A stretch of 64,000 nt of DNA from Branchiostoma floridae (Eukaryota > Chordata > Leptocardii > Amphioxiformes > Branchiostomatidae), in contig NC_049990.1 in NCBI RefSeq assembly GCF_000003815.2, positions 4,653,803 through 4,717,802 of the forward strand, in the 5' to 3' direction. The position numbers and the translations under genes were made by a program. Shown piece by piece: positions 24,780 to 35,090 of the stretch. Each line of letters begins with the position of its first letter. Positions within the stretch are counted from its first letter, which is position 1. Below the pieces are notes generated by a model, which was not told where the DNA came from, made no database searches, and saw only the letters and a list, made by a program, of their open reading frames with translations.

Positions 24780-26940
24780 CTCAATCCAAGGCTATAGATG
24801 TATGTACAGGATGTATACGGGTTCAGTGTGCCAATAAAATGGCACTAGCTCTTTTCAACAAGTCCTGTACGTTGTTGAACAGTGGCGGTGGATGGATGTC
24901 TGACCCTAGAGATCTGCACCTGTTTCAGTGGCATGCATGTTAATGGAGGAAGAGCAGTCGAAAGTCTTTGAATTCCGTATGTTTTAACAGGAAGGTCAGT
25001 AAGTTGCTGGATATATACAGGACTGCATGAGAATTTTCCTAGATCTTTTCGACAAGTACATAGCACAGTAAAGTAGGCATCCTTCCATCTTTTGCACAGT
25101 AGACCACAGCATAACAGCCGTCCTAAGCTAAGGTTTCACACCTGTTTTTAGTGGCATGCATGTTAGGTGAGCAAGAGCAGCCAGAAGTCTTTGAATTCTG
25201 TATGTTTTAACAGAAAGGTCAGACGCTGTATCTGCGGGATATATCCACGTTTACCTGGGAAATTTTCCTGGCTCTTTTTGACAAGTACATTGCACAGTAG
25301 ACCACAGTATAACGGCCGTCCAAAGCTAAGGAGTGAACCTGTCTTCAGTCGCATGGAAGTCAGGGGAGTAACAGCAGCCGAGAGTCTTTGATTTTAAATT
25401 CCGTATGTTTTGACAGGAAGGTCAGCAAGTTGCTGGATATATACATGATTGCATGGGAATTTTCCTAGCTCTTTTCGGCAAGTACACTGGACAGAAGACC
25501 AGGCATAATGGCCATCCTAAGCCATGGATACTGCACCTGTTTTCAGTGGCATGCAAGTCAGGTGAGAAAAAACAGTCGAAAGTTTTTGAATTCCGTATAT
25601 GTTTAACCGGAAGGTCAGATGCTGTGTCTGCAGGATATATACGGGTACACGTTAGCCTGCAAAATTCCCTTGCTCTTTTTGATGAGTAGATTGCACAGTA
25701 GACCAGGCACTGTAAAGGCCATCTCAAGCTAAGGATCGCACCTGTTTCAGTGGCATGCATGTTAGGTGAGAAACAACAGTCGAAAGTCTTTGAATTCCGT
25801 ATGTTTTAACCGGAAGGTCAGGTGCTGGATATATACAGAATTGCATGAGAATTTTACTAGCTCTTTTTGAGGAGTACATTGCACCGTAGACCAGGTATAA
25901 CAGTCATTCTAAGCTATTAAGGATATCACCTGTTTTTACTTTTAATGGCATGTTAGGTGAGGAAGAGCAGCCGAAAGTCTTTGAATTCCGTATGTTTTAA
26001 CCGGAAGGTCAGATGCCGTATCTGCGGGATGTATACAGGTTTGCCTGGGAATTTCCCTCGCTCTTCTTGACGAGTACCAAACACCTGTTTTCAGTGGCAT
26101 GCAAGTCAGGTGAGTAACACTAGCCGAAAGTCTTTGATTTTAAATTCCGTATGTTTTCACAGGAAGGTCAGATGCTGTGTCTGCGGGATATACAAAATGT
26201 ATACAGCATTGCATGGGAATTTTCCTTGCTCTCTCTGACAAGTACATTGGACAGTAGACCAGGCATAATGGCCATTCTAAGCTATGGATACTGCGCCTGT
26301 TTTGAGTGGCATGCAAGCTAGGTGAGTAACAGTAGCCAAAAGTCTTTGAATTCCGTATGTTTTAACCGGAAGGTCAGATGCCATATTTGCGGGATATATA
26401 CAGGTTTGTCTGCAAAATTCCCTTGTTCTTTTAGACGAGTACATTGCACAGTAGACCATGGAGGCACTGTAAAGGCCATCTCAAGCTAAGGATGGCACCT
26501 GTTTTAGTGGCATGCATGTTAGGTGAGGAACAGCAGCCGAAAGTCTTTGAATTCCGTATGTTTTGACAGGAAGGTCAGATGCTGGATATACACTATACAG
26601 GTTTGCACAAGACTTTTCCTAGCTCTTTTTGATAAGTATGTTGAACAGTAGACCACAGCATAATGCCCGTCCTAAGCTTTAAGAATGGGGACACCTGTTT
26701 TCAATGGCATGTTGAATTCTGTATGTTTTAACAGAAAGGTCAGGTGCTGGATATATACAGGTTTGCATGAGAATTTTCCCAGCTCTTTTCGACAAGTATG
26801 TTAAACAGTAGACCACAGCATAACGGTCGTCCTAAGCTAAGTATTACACCTGTTTCAGTGGTATGCATGTTAGGTGAGAAAAAACAGTCAAAAGTCTTTG
26901 AATTCCTTATGTTTTGACAGGAAGGTCAGATTATCAAGGA
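24780..26940. repeat. Tandem array, about 195-bp unit, 11 copies
   Basis: CACCTGTTTTCAGTGGCATG, AAAGTCTTTGAATTCCGTAT, GTTTTAACAGGAAGGTCAG and GACAAGTACATTGCACAGTA repeat in order. Diverged edges appear again at 27295-27400 and 27655-27705. Confidence 0.85.
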
Positions 26941-27007
26941 AGCTCATCTGTGTTGGTAGTAATCATGGTACGATGCTACACTTTCTTCCAACACAAAGGT
27001 ATAATGC

Positions 27008-27203
27008 TAGTTCACCTTTATTTGCGGCGTAACCTTTATCAGTTGTATTTAACACCAGGGTATTTCCGGATATCAAGTCGACTGACGGTGGTCTCAAACT
27101 GCATTTATATATATTGAAAAAAAAAGCAATTTGAAACCACCGCCCATCTACGTGATATCCCTAAATACCCTGTTTGTAGGTACAATAAATATAGGTGAAC
27201 TAA
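27008..27203. mobile_element. MITE, TAGTTCACC family, copy 2
   Basis: The same left end and central GATATCAAGTCGACTGACGG are present, with a mirrored right half ending AGGTGAACTAACG. It abuts the end of the 24780-26940 tandem array. Confidence 0.65.
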
Positions 27204-27704
27204 CGTTGTACGGACCAAATTTTTAACGACCGCTGTCACCTTCTTCAGGTTATCTCCAAGCAGATCTTGTATTGACATTTTCCCCACCAACCTCTGCTTG
27301 GAGAGTTTCCCTTTTCTACAAGTACATTGACAGCAAACAAAGTCTGACCTAAGAAAAATTGCACCTGTTTTCAGCAGCACCCAGTTAACAGGCAAGCAAC
27401 AAAAGCCCTGATTGTTAGTTCTTGACCTTCTGGCACAGAAGCAAGGTCACTCACTAACCACCAGACCATGCAGGCTGGGCGAGCTTCTTCCCTGATTGTT
27501 TCTATCTCAACCTGCTGCCAATGAATACTTAAGGAGCAAATTGAGACGTCTCACTTTAAGTATGAATTGGTTTGGAGTCGGTCTGTCTAAGCCTGGACTT
27601 ACCTGCGCTGTATCTACTGCAGATCTTAACAGGTGAGTGCGTCTTGCAGAATACTCTTAAGACTTTCACTTTTCTCTACAAGTACATTGACAGCAGACGA
27701 AGGT

Positions 27705-28002
27705 GACTCAAGATTTGCATCGTGGGGTTGTGTGGTAATCTCCAAGCAGATCCTACAATGGCACAAGATAGTACCAAACTGGCCAAGGAGTATAGTTAGC
27801 CAAGAGGTGCCCATTTGCCATGTAATTGCATTACGGCTTTCAAAAGTAGCAAAACACACTCTTAAGCCGGCTTCACTCCTCTGCCAGCTTTTGATACTAT
27901 CTTATGCTACCATAGGATCTGCTTGGAGATTAGTTGTGTGGCACAATCGGTGGGGTGTTCGATTTATAACCCAGAGGTTCTGGGTTCGAATCCGTTGATG
28001 TG
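27705..28002 (+). repeat. tRNA-derived sequence (SINE head or tRNA relic) split by a MITE
   Basis: When the MITE and one duplication copy are removed, the flanks join as a tRNA-like segment with a match to the pol III A box (TGGCACAATCGG, 27939-27950) and a perfect B box (GGTTCGAATCC, 27983-27993). Stem pairing in the anticodon and T arms is poor, so a functional tRNA is unlikely; a tRNA-derived SINE fragment is more probable. Confidence 0.55.
27736..27932. mobile_element. Mutator-like MITE, 197 bp, perfect 9-bp target duplication
   Basis: The element has ends TAATCTCCAAGCAGATCC and its complement and is flanked by GTTGTGTGG on both sides (27727-27735 and 27933-27941). A 9-bp duplication is the hallmark of Mutator-type transposition. 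It carries no coding sequence. The target is a tRNA-like sequence (see 27705-28002). Confidence 0.8.
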
Positions 28003-28009
28003 TCACTGA

Positions 28010-28969
28010 TCATGGACCAAGAGGTAACAATCTTCTTAATAATATGTTTTCCCGGTAGTGAAAACATTGTTTTGCTGTTAATGTTTTCATTTCTTCTTCT
28101 TCTTCTTCTGTCAAAAGCCAGAAGGATATTATTTGTATTATGAATATGAGCACTACTACATGTTAACACACTAGTGTTATTTTTTCAAGTAAAAGAAATA
28201 CTAGTATGTAACCAAGTGATAAGTGTTTCTGGAGTTTTTTGTGCCTTGAATTTTGAAGCATTTGAACACTTTGCAGTCCATTTTCATTGAAGAAAGTATT
28301 GTAAACTAGCCTGGGTCTGGGCTATTGTTGTATACTACATTGTATACATTGAGGTTCACAAAGAAATCTTGCATGTGAATGAGATTAGCGGAATTTTCCC
28401 ACCACCCCTTTAACTTAGTTAGCATTTCTTCCATCGACTGTGGCGTAGTTAAATAGGAAAGAACAAGAAACTGCCACGAGTACAGGATTAGTTTCATTGT
28501 TGTCTAAGAAGGTGCCGAAAAACTCTTTCTTTGCTTGGACGGTTACCTGTTTTTTAAAACTTTATATGGTAAGTCCCCATTTCTATATTTTTGGCAGCAT
28601 TTTTTGGTACTGTAAATTATATGTTATGCATGTTTGTCATATTAATGTTGATGAGACGAAAGTTGAAATGATTTGATTTGATTTGGGCCCCTCTAGCAGC
28701 TTGTTACGGTACTTTAGTGGTTCTGATATTTTGCTGTACTAGTATGATTTTAAACAATACCAAGACTCTTGGCAAGAGATACAGATGTGTACTGATTGAT
28801 TAAGACCGTTACTTGTAATAAAGCCAGCCACCGTTGCATGTCATATTCATAGGTCTGTTATATATTGTGTCATTGACTTTAGTATGTTCCTGAATATTGA
28901 GTTATCGTAAAATACTGGTACCTTTTCATTAGATACTCTAGATTTCAAACATTACGCAAGATGGGGACT
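28010..28969. other. Unassigned
   Basis: AT-rich sequence with one TTC microsatellite; no repeats or genes recognised. Confidence 0.45.
28088..28109. repeat. Short (TTC)n microsatellite
   Basis: Seven TTC units just downstream of the tRNA-like segment. Confidence 0.85.
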
Positions 28970-28971
28970 TA

Positions 28972-29168
28972 CTGTAAATGTATTGAAGTTCTTGGGGATT
29001 TAATTTCGCGGTAGCGGGGAAATAGGACTTTTTGCGGTGGTTTAAGTTTGCTGGAGCACCATGCACTGTAGTCTGTCATTGCCATGGAAAGATATTCGCG
29101 GTGGTTTTAAGTTCGCGGTGAAGCGGCCACCGCAAAAACAGCGAACCGAAAAGTTTCTGCATTTACAG
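28972..29168. mobile_element. MITE, CTGTAAAT family, copy 2
   Basis: This copy shares ends and interior (GCACCATGCACTGTAGTCT, ATTGCCATGGAAA) with the element at 364-569 and is likewise bounded by TA. It sits immediately before the 29172-29735 tandem array. Confidence 0.75.
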
Positions 29169-29171
29169 TAG

Positions 29172-29735
29172 TTTCTCTGAGCGTAGTGACAATAATTACA
29201 GTTCTGTGCTCGATTGCAAGATTGGGACCTAGATAAATAAAGGAGTAGGAACTGGTTTGGTGTAATATTAACAGTCACTGTAGCATGTCCCCAATGTAAT
29301 ACAATTATGTGGTATCTCATTGATTTACAGATCATGTACAAACTTTCTTGTTTCTCTGAGCGTCATGACAATAATTACAGTCCTCTGCTATCAGTCTTAG
29401 TTATAAGGGGTAGAAACTGGTTTGGAGTAATATTAACAGTCACTGTAGCATGTCCCCAATGTAATACAACTATGTAGTATCTCATTGATTTACAGATCAT
29501 GTACAAACTTTCTTGTTTCTCTGAGCGTCGTGACAATAATTACAGTTCTGTGCTATCAGTCTCCACCAACTATAAGGGGTACAAACTGGTTTGGCGTAAT
29601 ATTAACAGTCACTGTAGCATGTCCCCAATGTAATACAATTATGTGGTGTCTCATTGATTTACAGATCATGTACAAACTTTCTTGTTTCTCTGAGCGTCGT
29701 GACAATAATTACAGCTCCGTGCTATCAGTCCCCAG
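29172..29735. repeat. Tandem array, about 170-bp unit, 3.3 copies
   Basis: TTTCTCTGAGCGTCGTGACA and GTAATATTAACAGTCACTGT recur at 29172, 29350, 29517 and 29687 with high similarity. Confidence 0.85.
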
Positions 29736-29859
29736 CACACATCCCTGTGCCTAATCTCGCCACACATCATTACAACTTCCTGTGCACCATTGTGGTCTGT
29801 AGTTATGCCGTGTAGCGATGATTTGTAGCGATGTGTTCCGGGCATGTATTATCAGGCAC

Positions 29860-30480
29860 GTACATGACTGTGAAAGAGTCGGCTCCAGGCGACGTGCATG
29901 TGGTTACTGAAGTGTGACTTATCCCACTTTATGTTGTCTGCACAGACTGGAGTGTTGTCCTCGGATATGCCAACAAATGCTGGGTATTTAGTTTACTTTA
30001 GTTTAGAGCTCAGAAAGAGTGGAAAAGGAAATATGGATTTGAAGCAACTTTTCTACGTAACGTACGAGTTAGGTTGAAATTCTGCAGGCATTAGAATTAA
30101 CATTGAAGTTTGAGTTATGCCCAGTTTATGTTGTCTGTACTAAAGTTTGGGACAGTGTTATCCACAGGTATGCAGACAAATGCTGGATTTTTAGTTTACT
30201 TTAGTTTAGAGCTCAGAAAGGAGAGGAAAAGGAAATATGAATTTAAACCAACTTTCAGGATTCCTACATACACTACAGGTTATATTCGATAAGGTTGAAA
30301 TTTTGGATTGTTGAGCAGAAAGGAATTGTGCAGGCATGTGTATGAGTCATCTTCAGTTTATGTTAGCCGGCGGGTAGCGACCATCGGGAGTGGACTAAAG
30401 CATGTAAGGCTGGACTCCAGGCTATAGCTAGTTTATGTTGTCTGAACAGAATGGACTGTGTTATCCACAGACCACAGACA
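29860..30480. repeat. Tandem duplication, about 200-300-bp unit, 2.5 copies
   Basis: CAGTTTATGTTGTCTG, ATGCCAACAAATGCTGG-type and TTTAGTTTACTTTAGTTTAG sequence recur near 29930, 30126 and (partly) 30433. Confidence 0.65.
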
Positions 30481-31239
30481 TGCATACAGGTGCTATAGAA
30501 TGCTATTCACACTGCGCAATCATTGGATCATCCTTCATGAGTTATGGGGAAGTGCCGAAGTCGCGTTGCAAGGCCAGATACCCGCAAATCTGCTTCATAA
30601 AATTGATTTTGGGGGGAACGAAACATCGTTGCGGATGTTTTCAAGAACTGAGCAGTCTGGATTGAGTGGATATGCATCTTTCTTTTCCTTGTACAGTGTT
30701 GGGATGACGTCATTGCGATTAATCCAATTACAGTGCATTGTGAATAGCTATAGGCTTTGCTTTACAAAGGAAGGTTGCATTGGGGGGTCCTGACAATACT
30801 GAAAAACCCCACTGAACAGTGAGTCTGAACAAAACAGACAAGTGGCCAGTTTGGGTTTACAGAGGGACATAGAACTGGAGAGTGGATATTGTGTGAAAAT
30901 GAGGAAAAGAACCAAACTGTCATTATTTTCACACAATCTCAATGTTCTAGGACAGTTTGCAGTGCAGTTAACAATTGATGAAAGAACATAGGAAGGGCAA
31001 ATGTGTAATACCATTAAGAAAAATAAAAGCATTGGCCTGTAAAAAGTTGTTCTATCAGTGTGAGTATCACTCATTCACTTCTTCCTAAAGATGCAAGCGC
31101 AAGCACTGGGGGATGTAATCATAATCCATTGATGCTCTCTATAGTGCAGGGTATCCGTACATGTGATCTGGAAAAGATTAACAAGTGCAAAAAACCTGGC
31201 ATCAAAACTGAATAGAGTAAATGTTTGCATTGTTGACCT
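30481..31239. other. Unassigned
   Basis: Short frames (up to 111 codons) overlap on both strands without domain motifs; no terminal repeats were found. Confidence 0.4.
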
Positions 31240-32080
31240 TGACACTCACATGAGACATCCATTTTGGTTTTTACCTTGAACTTCAAAGAAAACTTGTGGT
31301 GCAATTTTCTCACAAGGGGGCACCATCCACCCCCTGTGATCTTTTTTGATGTGCTCTTTCTGAAGACAGATGAAGGCTGTCCTGATATAAATGGGCTTTT
31401 GTAAATGTTTGTCCTTGAAGTTAAAAGAAAAATTGTAGAACAATTGTCTCACAAGGTTGCAAAAGCCACCCCCTGTGAAGTGTGATCTTTTCTGATATGT
31501 TCCATGAAGATAGATGAAGTCTGTGCTGATGTGAATGGGCTGTCTTAAATTTTTGTCCTTGAAGTTGAAAGAAAAATTGTATTACAATTGTCACAAGCCA
31601 GCCCCCTGTGATCTTAACTGATAATGTTCCTTGAAGAAGATGAAATCTGTCCTGATATGAATGGGCTTTTAAAAATTTTTGTCCTTGAACTTCAAAGAAA
31701 ACTTGTAGACTAAGTGCAATTTTGTCACAAGGGGGCACAATCCACCCCCTGTGATCTTTACTGATATGTTCCATTAAGATAGATGAAGTCTGTCCTGATA
31801 TAAATGGGCTTTTTAAAAATGTTTGTCCTTGAAGTTGAAAGAAAAATTGTATGACAGTTTTCTTACAAGTGGGCACAAGCCAGCCCCTGTGAAGTGTGAT
31901 CTTTTCTGATATGTTCCTAGAAGATAGGTGAAGTCTGTCCTGATATAAATGGGCTTTTTAAACTTTTGTCCTTGAACTTAAAAAGAAGAATTGTAGGACA
32001 ATTTTCTCACAAGGGGCCAAACCAGTTCCTGTGATCTTTCCTGATATGTTCCTAGAAGATAGATGGTGTCTGTCCCTGTA
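31240..32080. repeat. Tandem array, about 145-bp unit, six copies
   Basis: CTGTCCTGATATAAATGGGC, TTTTGTCCTTGAAGTTGAAA, GAAAAATTGTA and CCCCTGTGATCTTTTCTGAT follow in each unit. Confidence 0.8.
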
Positions 32081-32507
32081 TAAATTTGAAACAGAACAGA
32101 TCCAGGTGAGAGATATTACTGACTACCCCGACATAACCAAAACCAGGGGGACTCGAAGGTAATTAGGACATGAAAGATTTAGGCCATCCAACATTTTTTT
32201 ACATATGGCCTTTTTCGGTCAATATTGACCATGGTCCATGGTAAAACCGATATCAGCCCTACAGTGTCGGCTGTGGCTAAACAGTACGATACAAGACTGA
32301 CAATCTCTGCCACATAGGGCTCATCTGTAGGCTGACTCAAGTTTATTGCAGAGTTCTTTTTGCAGGATCCTCTTTTCTTCTGCCATGCGCATCAGTCTGG
32401 TTTCCCCTGATTTAAAGCTGGCAGTGTGTATCTCCAGCTGGATCTGTTATCTGCCTAACCACATAAAGGATCAATTATGTTCACAATTGGACTGCTATAT
32501 ACTCTAA

Positions 32508-32871
32508 GGCACGATCTACACACAGTTTTTCCAGATATCGGCGAGCCTACAACCTCTCGCCGACAGCTTTTTTTCAGCGTCTAGATGGAACTACTATATC
32601 GCCATTACGATATCGGGAAAATTTCTCCCGAAAGGTCCGGACCATTCGTACAATACCTTACCGATAGCTTAGCCGGGGTCCCCGACAGCTTGGCGCGCGT
32701 GTAGATGCTTCCCGACTTCAGGAAGGCTCATTAGCATACATGTATAACGCCATTTGGAAAATCTAGCAATATGTTTATGACTGCAAGCGCCATGGGTGTC
32801 CGGCCCCCTACGTTCTAGATCCCTCCCGACATCTCCACAGATATCGGTAAAAACTGTGTGTAGATTGGGCC
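32508..32871. mobile_element. Harbinger-like MITE, 364 bp, TAA target duplication
   Basis: The ends are GGCACGATCTACACACAGTT and the complement of GGCCCAATCTACACACAGTT, flanked on each side by TAA (32505-32507 and 32872-32874). Three-base TWA duplications and GG-starting ends are typical of PIF/Harbinger. The interior repeats GATATCGG and CCCGAC motifs and has no transposase. Confidence 0.75.
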
Positions 32872-33179
32872 TAAGACTGTTGTATATCATGTTTAACTAC
32901 TTACATGCTTTATTGTTTTATTGCCTCTTCTAAATCTTCTCATAATGAACTGACTACCCAAACATAACGACGCCCATGATTGACTCTGAAGGATCCAGGT
33001 CAACGTAAACCCCTACTGGGTCAATCAAGGGTCATCATTGGAGCTGTGTCACACACTTTTATGTTTTTCTGCTTTTGATTAATACTCTCGAAAAACTTTT
33101 ATCGACCTCTTCAGTGCATTATTATTTTGCACTGTTTTGTTATGGCTTAAACTACATTTTATTGTCCTCTTTTTTGCGA

Positions 33180-33620
33180 CAATATTTTCTCTTGAAAAAA
33201 AAAAAAGATTCTCAATCCAATGATTATTATTCACAGTCCTGTGCAGTTTCTGTAAGGAAAGTAGGCTCAGGCATAGAGGTAGTCTGTGTAAGGCAAACTC
33301 CGCTGTCCAGCGCTGATTGGCCCCTTCATGGGAGCAACAATGTAGGACGGGCCAATAAGAACCACGATTATTTCAGGCTAGCAAAGAAGTAAGAAAACTC
33401 ATTAGGTGAAATTGATGGATTGGTGGGGTAATTTAGAAGGCAGAATGACCTAAGGACCATTCTTTGTGACTCAATGAGAGCAATTTTCCTGAAGATTCAA
33501 TCATTCAATCAGTGGTTATAATCTTCACAGCCCTGTCCAATATCTTTAAAAGTTTAAAGGAAATTAGGTGAAATTGATGGATTGATGGGTAATTTAGAAG
33601 GCAGAATGACCTAAAGCTGA
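33180..33620. repeat. Local duplication, about 160-260-bp unit
   Basis: AGGTGAAATTGATGGATTG and GGCAGAATGACCTAA occur at about 33405 and 33567, with a related ATTATTCACAGTCCTGT / ATAATCTTCACAGCCCTGT segment before each. Confidence 0.6.
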
Positions 33621-33651
33621 TTTCGTTGAGAGTTATTTTCTATGTAGGATT

Positions 33652-33885
33652 TAACGTTAGTTCACCTTTATCCATGGGATAACCTATATCTGCTATATTA
33701 AAAACAGAGTACATTTGTATTCAGGAATATCGACAGGAAAGTCGACAGAAGTTGCAATATCTTGCAAATAACTGCAATATTTTGAAATCTAAAACCACAG
33801 TCCGTTGAATTGATGTTCCTAAATAGCCTGTTTTTAAAAACAACGGCGATAGGTTACCCCACGGATAAAGGTGAACTAGTGTTAG
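33652..33885. mobile_element. MITE, TAGTTCACC family, copy 3
   Basis: This is the most extended palindrome of the three: TAACGTTAGTTCACCTTTAT at the left and the matching complement through GGTGAACTAGTGTTA at the right. The middle is slightly longer, with extra CTGCAATATTTTG-type sequence. Confidence 0.68.
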
Positions 33886-34739
33886 AGCCTAGCCTTATTG
33901 GTGATTGAAGTTCATAAAGTCATTAGGGATTAACTCCAGTAAGTCAGTTGACCCCTAGATGTGGTGTGTTTACAGTCCAACCCTCCCCCACCATCAACCA
34001 AAGCTCCTGGGCATTTTTCTGCCCTCCAGGCCAGCTGGACTTGTTTAACAGGGAACACAACTCCATTGTTGGCACAATGTGGGATCCACATGGCCTCACC
34101 AAACTGATTTCAGACCCTGTAGAACATAGAACCAAATCTGTGCATTACTTACTGGTGGGTTAAGTCAAGTAAGTTGTCTTCAGATGCACATTTCTAAGAA
34201 GCAGAGACTGGAAAATATCACATGTTTGCTGTAGGCCATTGCAGTAGTACTTGCTCAATACTAGTAGCAGCCTGTCTTTCAAGGTGAGTATCGTAAAGCT
34301 GATTTCTGCCCCTTAGCCTGGATGCACCTACAGATTTAGGGGGGGGGGGGGGGGGGCTTTAGATTCTAAAAAGTTCCCCCTCCCCCTTACTCCTTACAAA
34401 AACTGCTATTCTAGGGATTTGCTGTCAGCTACTGTCTTAAGTTGTCTTCTTCTCCTAGGAAAGTAAACCTTGGATGTGGTTAAGGAGTATGAAAAATGGG
34501 GGTATTGTTTTTGGTCAATAACTCAATTGGCGTGTCTTTGTTTGTGTGTTTGTGTCTCTGGATATTTGTTGGATTGTAATAATATTTGGTTTTTAGATAG
34601 GGATGTGAACACGAAGGTCAAGGTCGATAGTGGGCTGCCAGGTGTGTGACCTTGTTTGGTTACTGTTATCGGACATTTCCTCCATATTTTGATGGCCTGG
34701 GTAGTGACAGCATGTTCTGCTGATGATAGCCATTTCATA
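33886..34739. other. Unassigned, with one exon-like stretch
   Basis: 33990-34163 is open on both strands and is preceded by TGTTTACAG and followed by CAAGTAAGT (34166-34173), which look like splice sites. However, the plus-strand frame meets a stop before the donor and no protein family is recognised. The remainder has a poly-G tract and a TTTG-rich segment (34530-34560). Confidence 0.35.
34339..34356. repeat. Poly-G tract, about 18 bases
   Basis: An uninterrupted G run, followed 15 bases later by C-rich sequence (TTCCCCCTCCCCC). Confidence 0.95.
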
Positions 34740-34896
34740 TAATATTGATTTGAGCCTGCTCAGCTTGGCTAGGCTGTCATCACTGCTGAGAAAGCAGACC
34801 TCGGAAAAGGTTGAGCGATGAGCGTACTGTACAACTAAATAATGAGATACTCTTCATATCTTGACTGTCAGGATATGTGTCAGCATCAGCAAGATA
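34740..34896. repeat. Tandem array, left part (interrupted by transposon copy A)
   Basis: CTCTTCATATCTTGACTGTC and GATATGTGTCAGCATCAGCA match units beyond the transposon at 40070-40120, so this array was continuous before insertion. Confidence 0.8.
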
Positions 34897-35090
34897 CAGT
34901 ACCGACTACGTTTATGGTCCGGTCTGAACGCGGTTTAATCGCGTGCAAAAGTCGTGCAAGTCGCGATTACATCTCGTGTAAATCGCGATTAAAACTCGTG
35001 CAATTCTCGGGTAAAACGCGATTAGATATGCATGTACCCGCGTCTGATATGCATGAAATCACGTCTAACCGCGTTTAGATGATCAATGAA
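34897..35090. repeat. Subterminal iterons, left end of copy A
   Basis: Within the first 190 bases after the terminal repeat, short motifs of the forms TCGTGCAA, AATCGCGATT and GCATGAAATC/GCATGTACCC recur in both orientations. The equivalent block lies at about 39815-39905 in the right end, and again in copy B at 58640-58720 and 63010-63180. Dense subterminal iterons of this sort are typical transposase-binding arrays in some superfamilies; their role here is inferred. Confidence 0.6.

Noticed and set aside
33948-34163. Frames open on both strands with splice-like edges
   Set aside because: The plus-strand frame stops before the putative donor and neither translation resembles a known protein; recorded only as unassigned.
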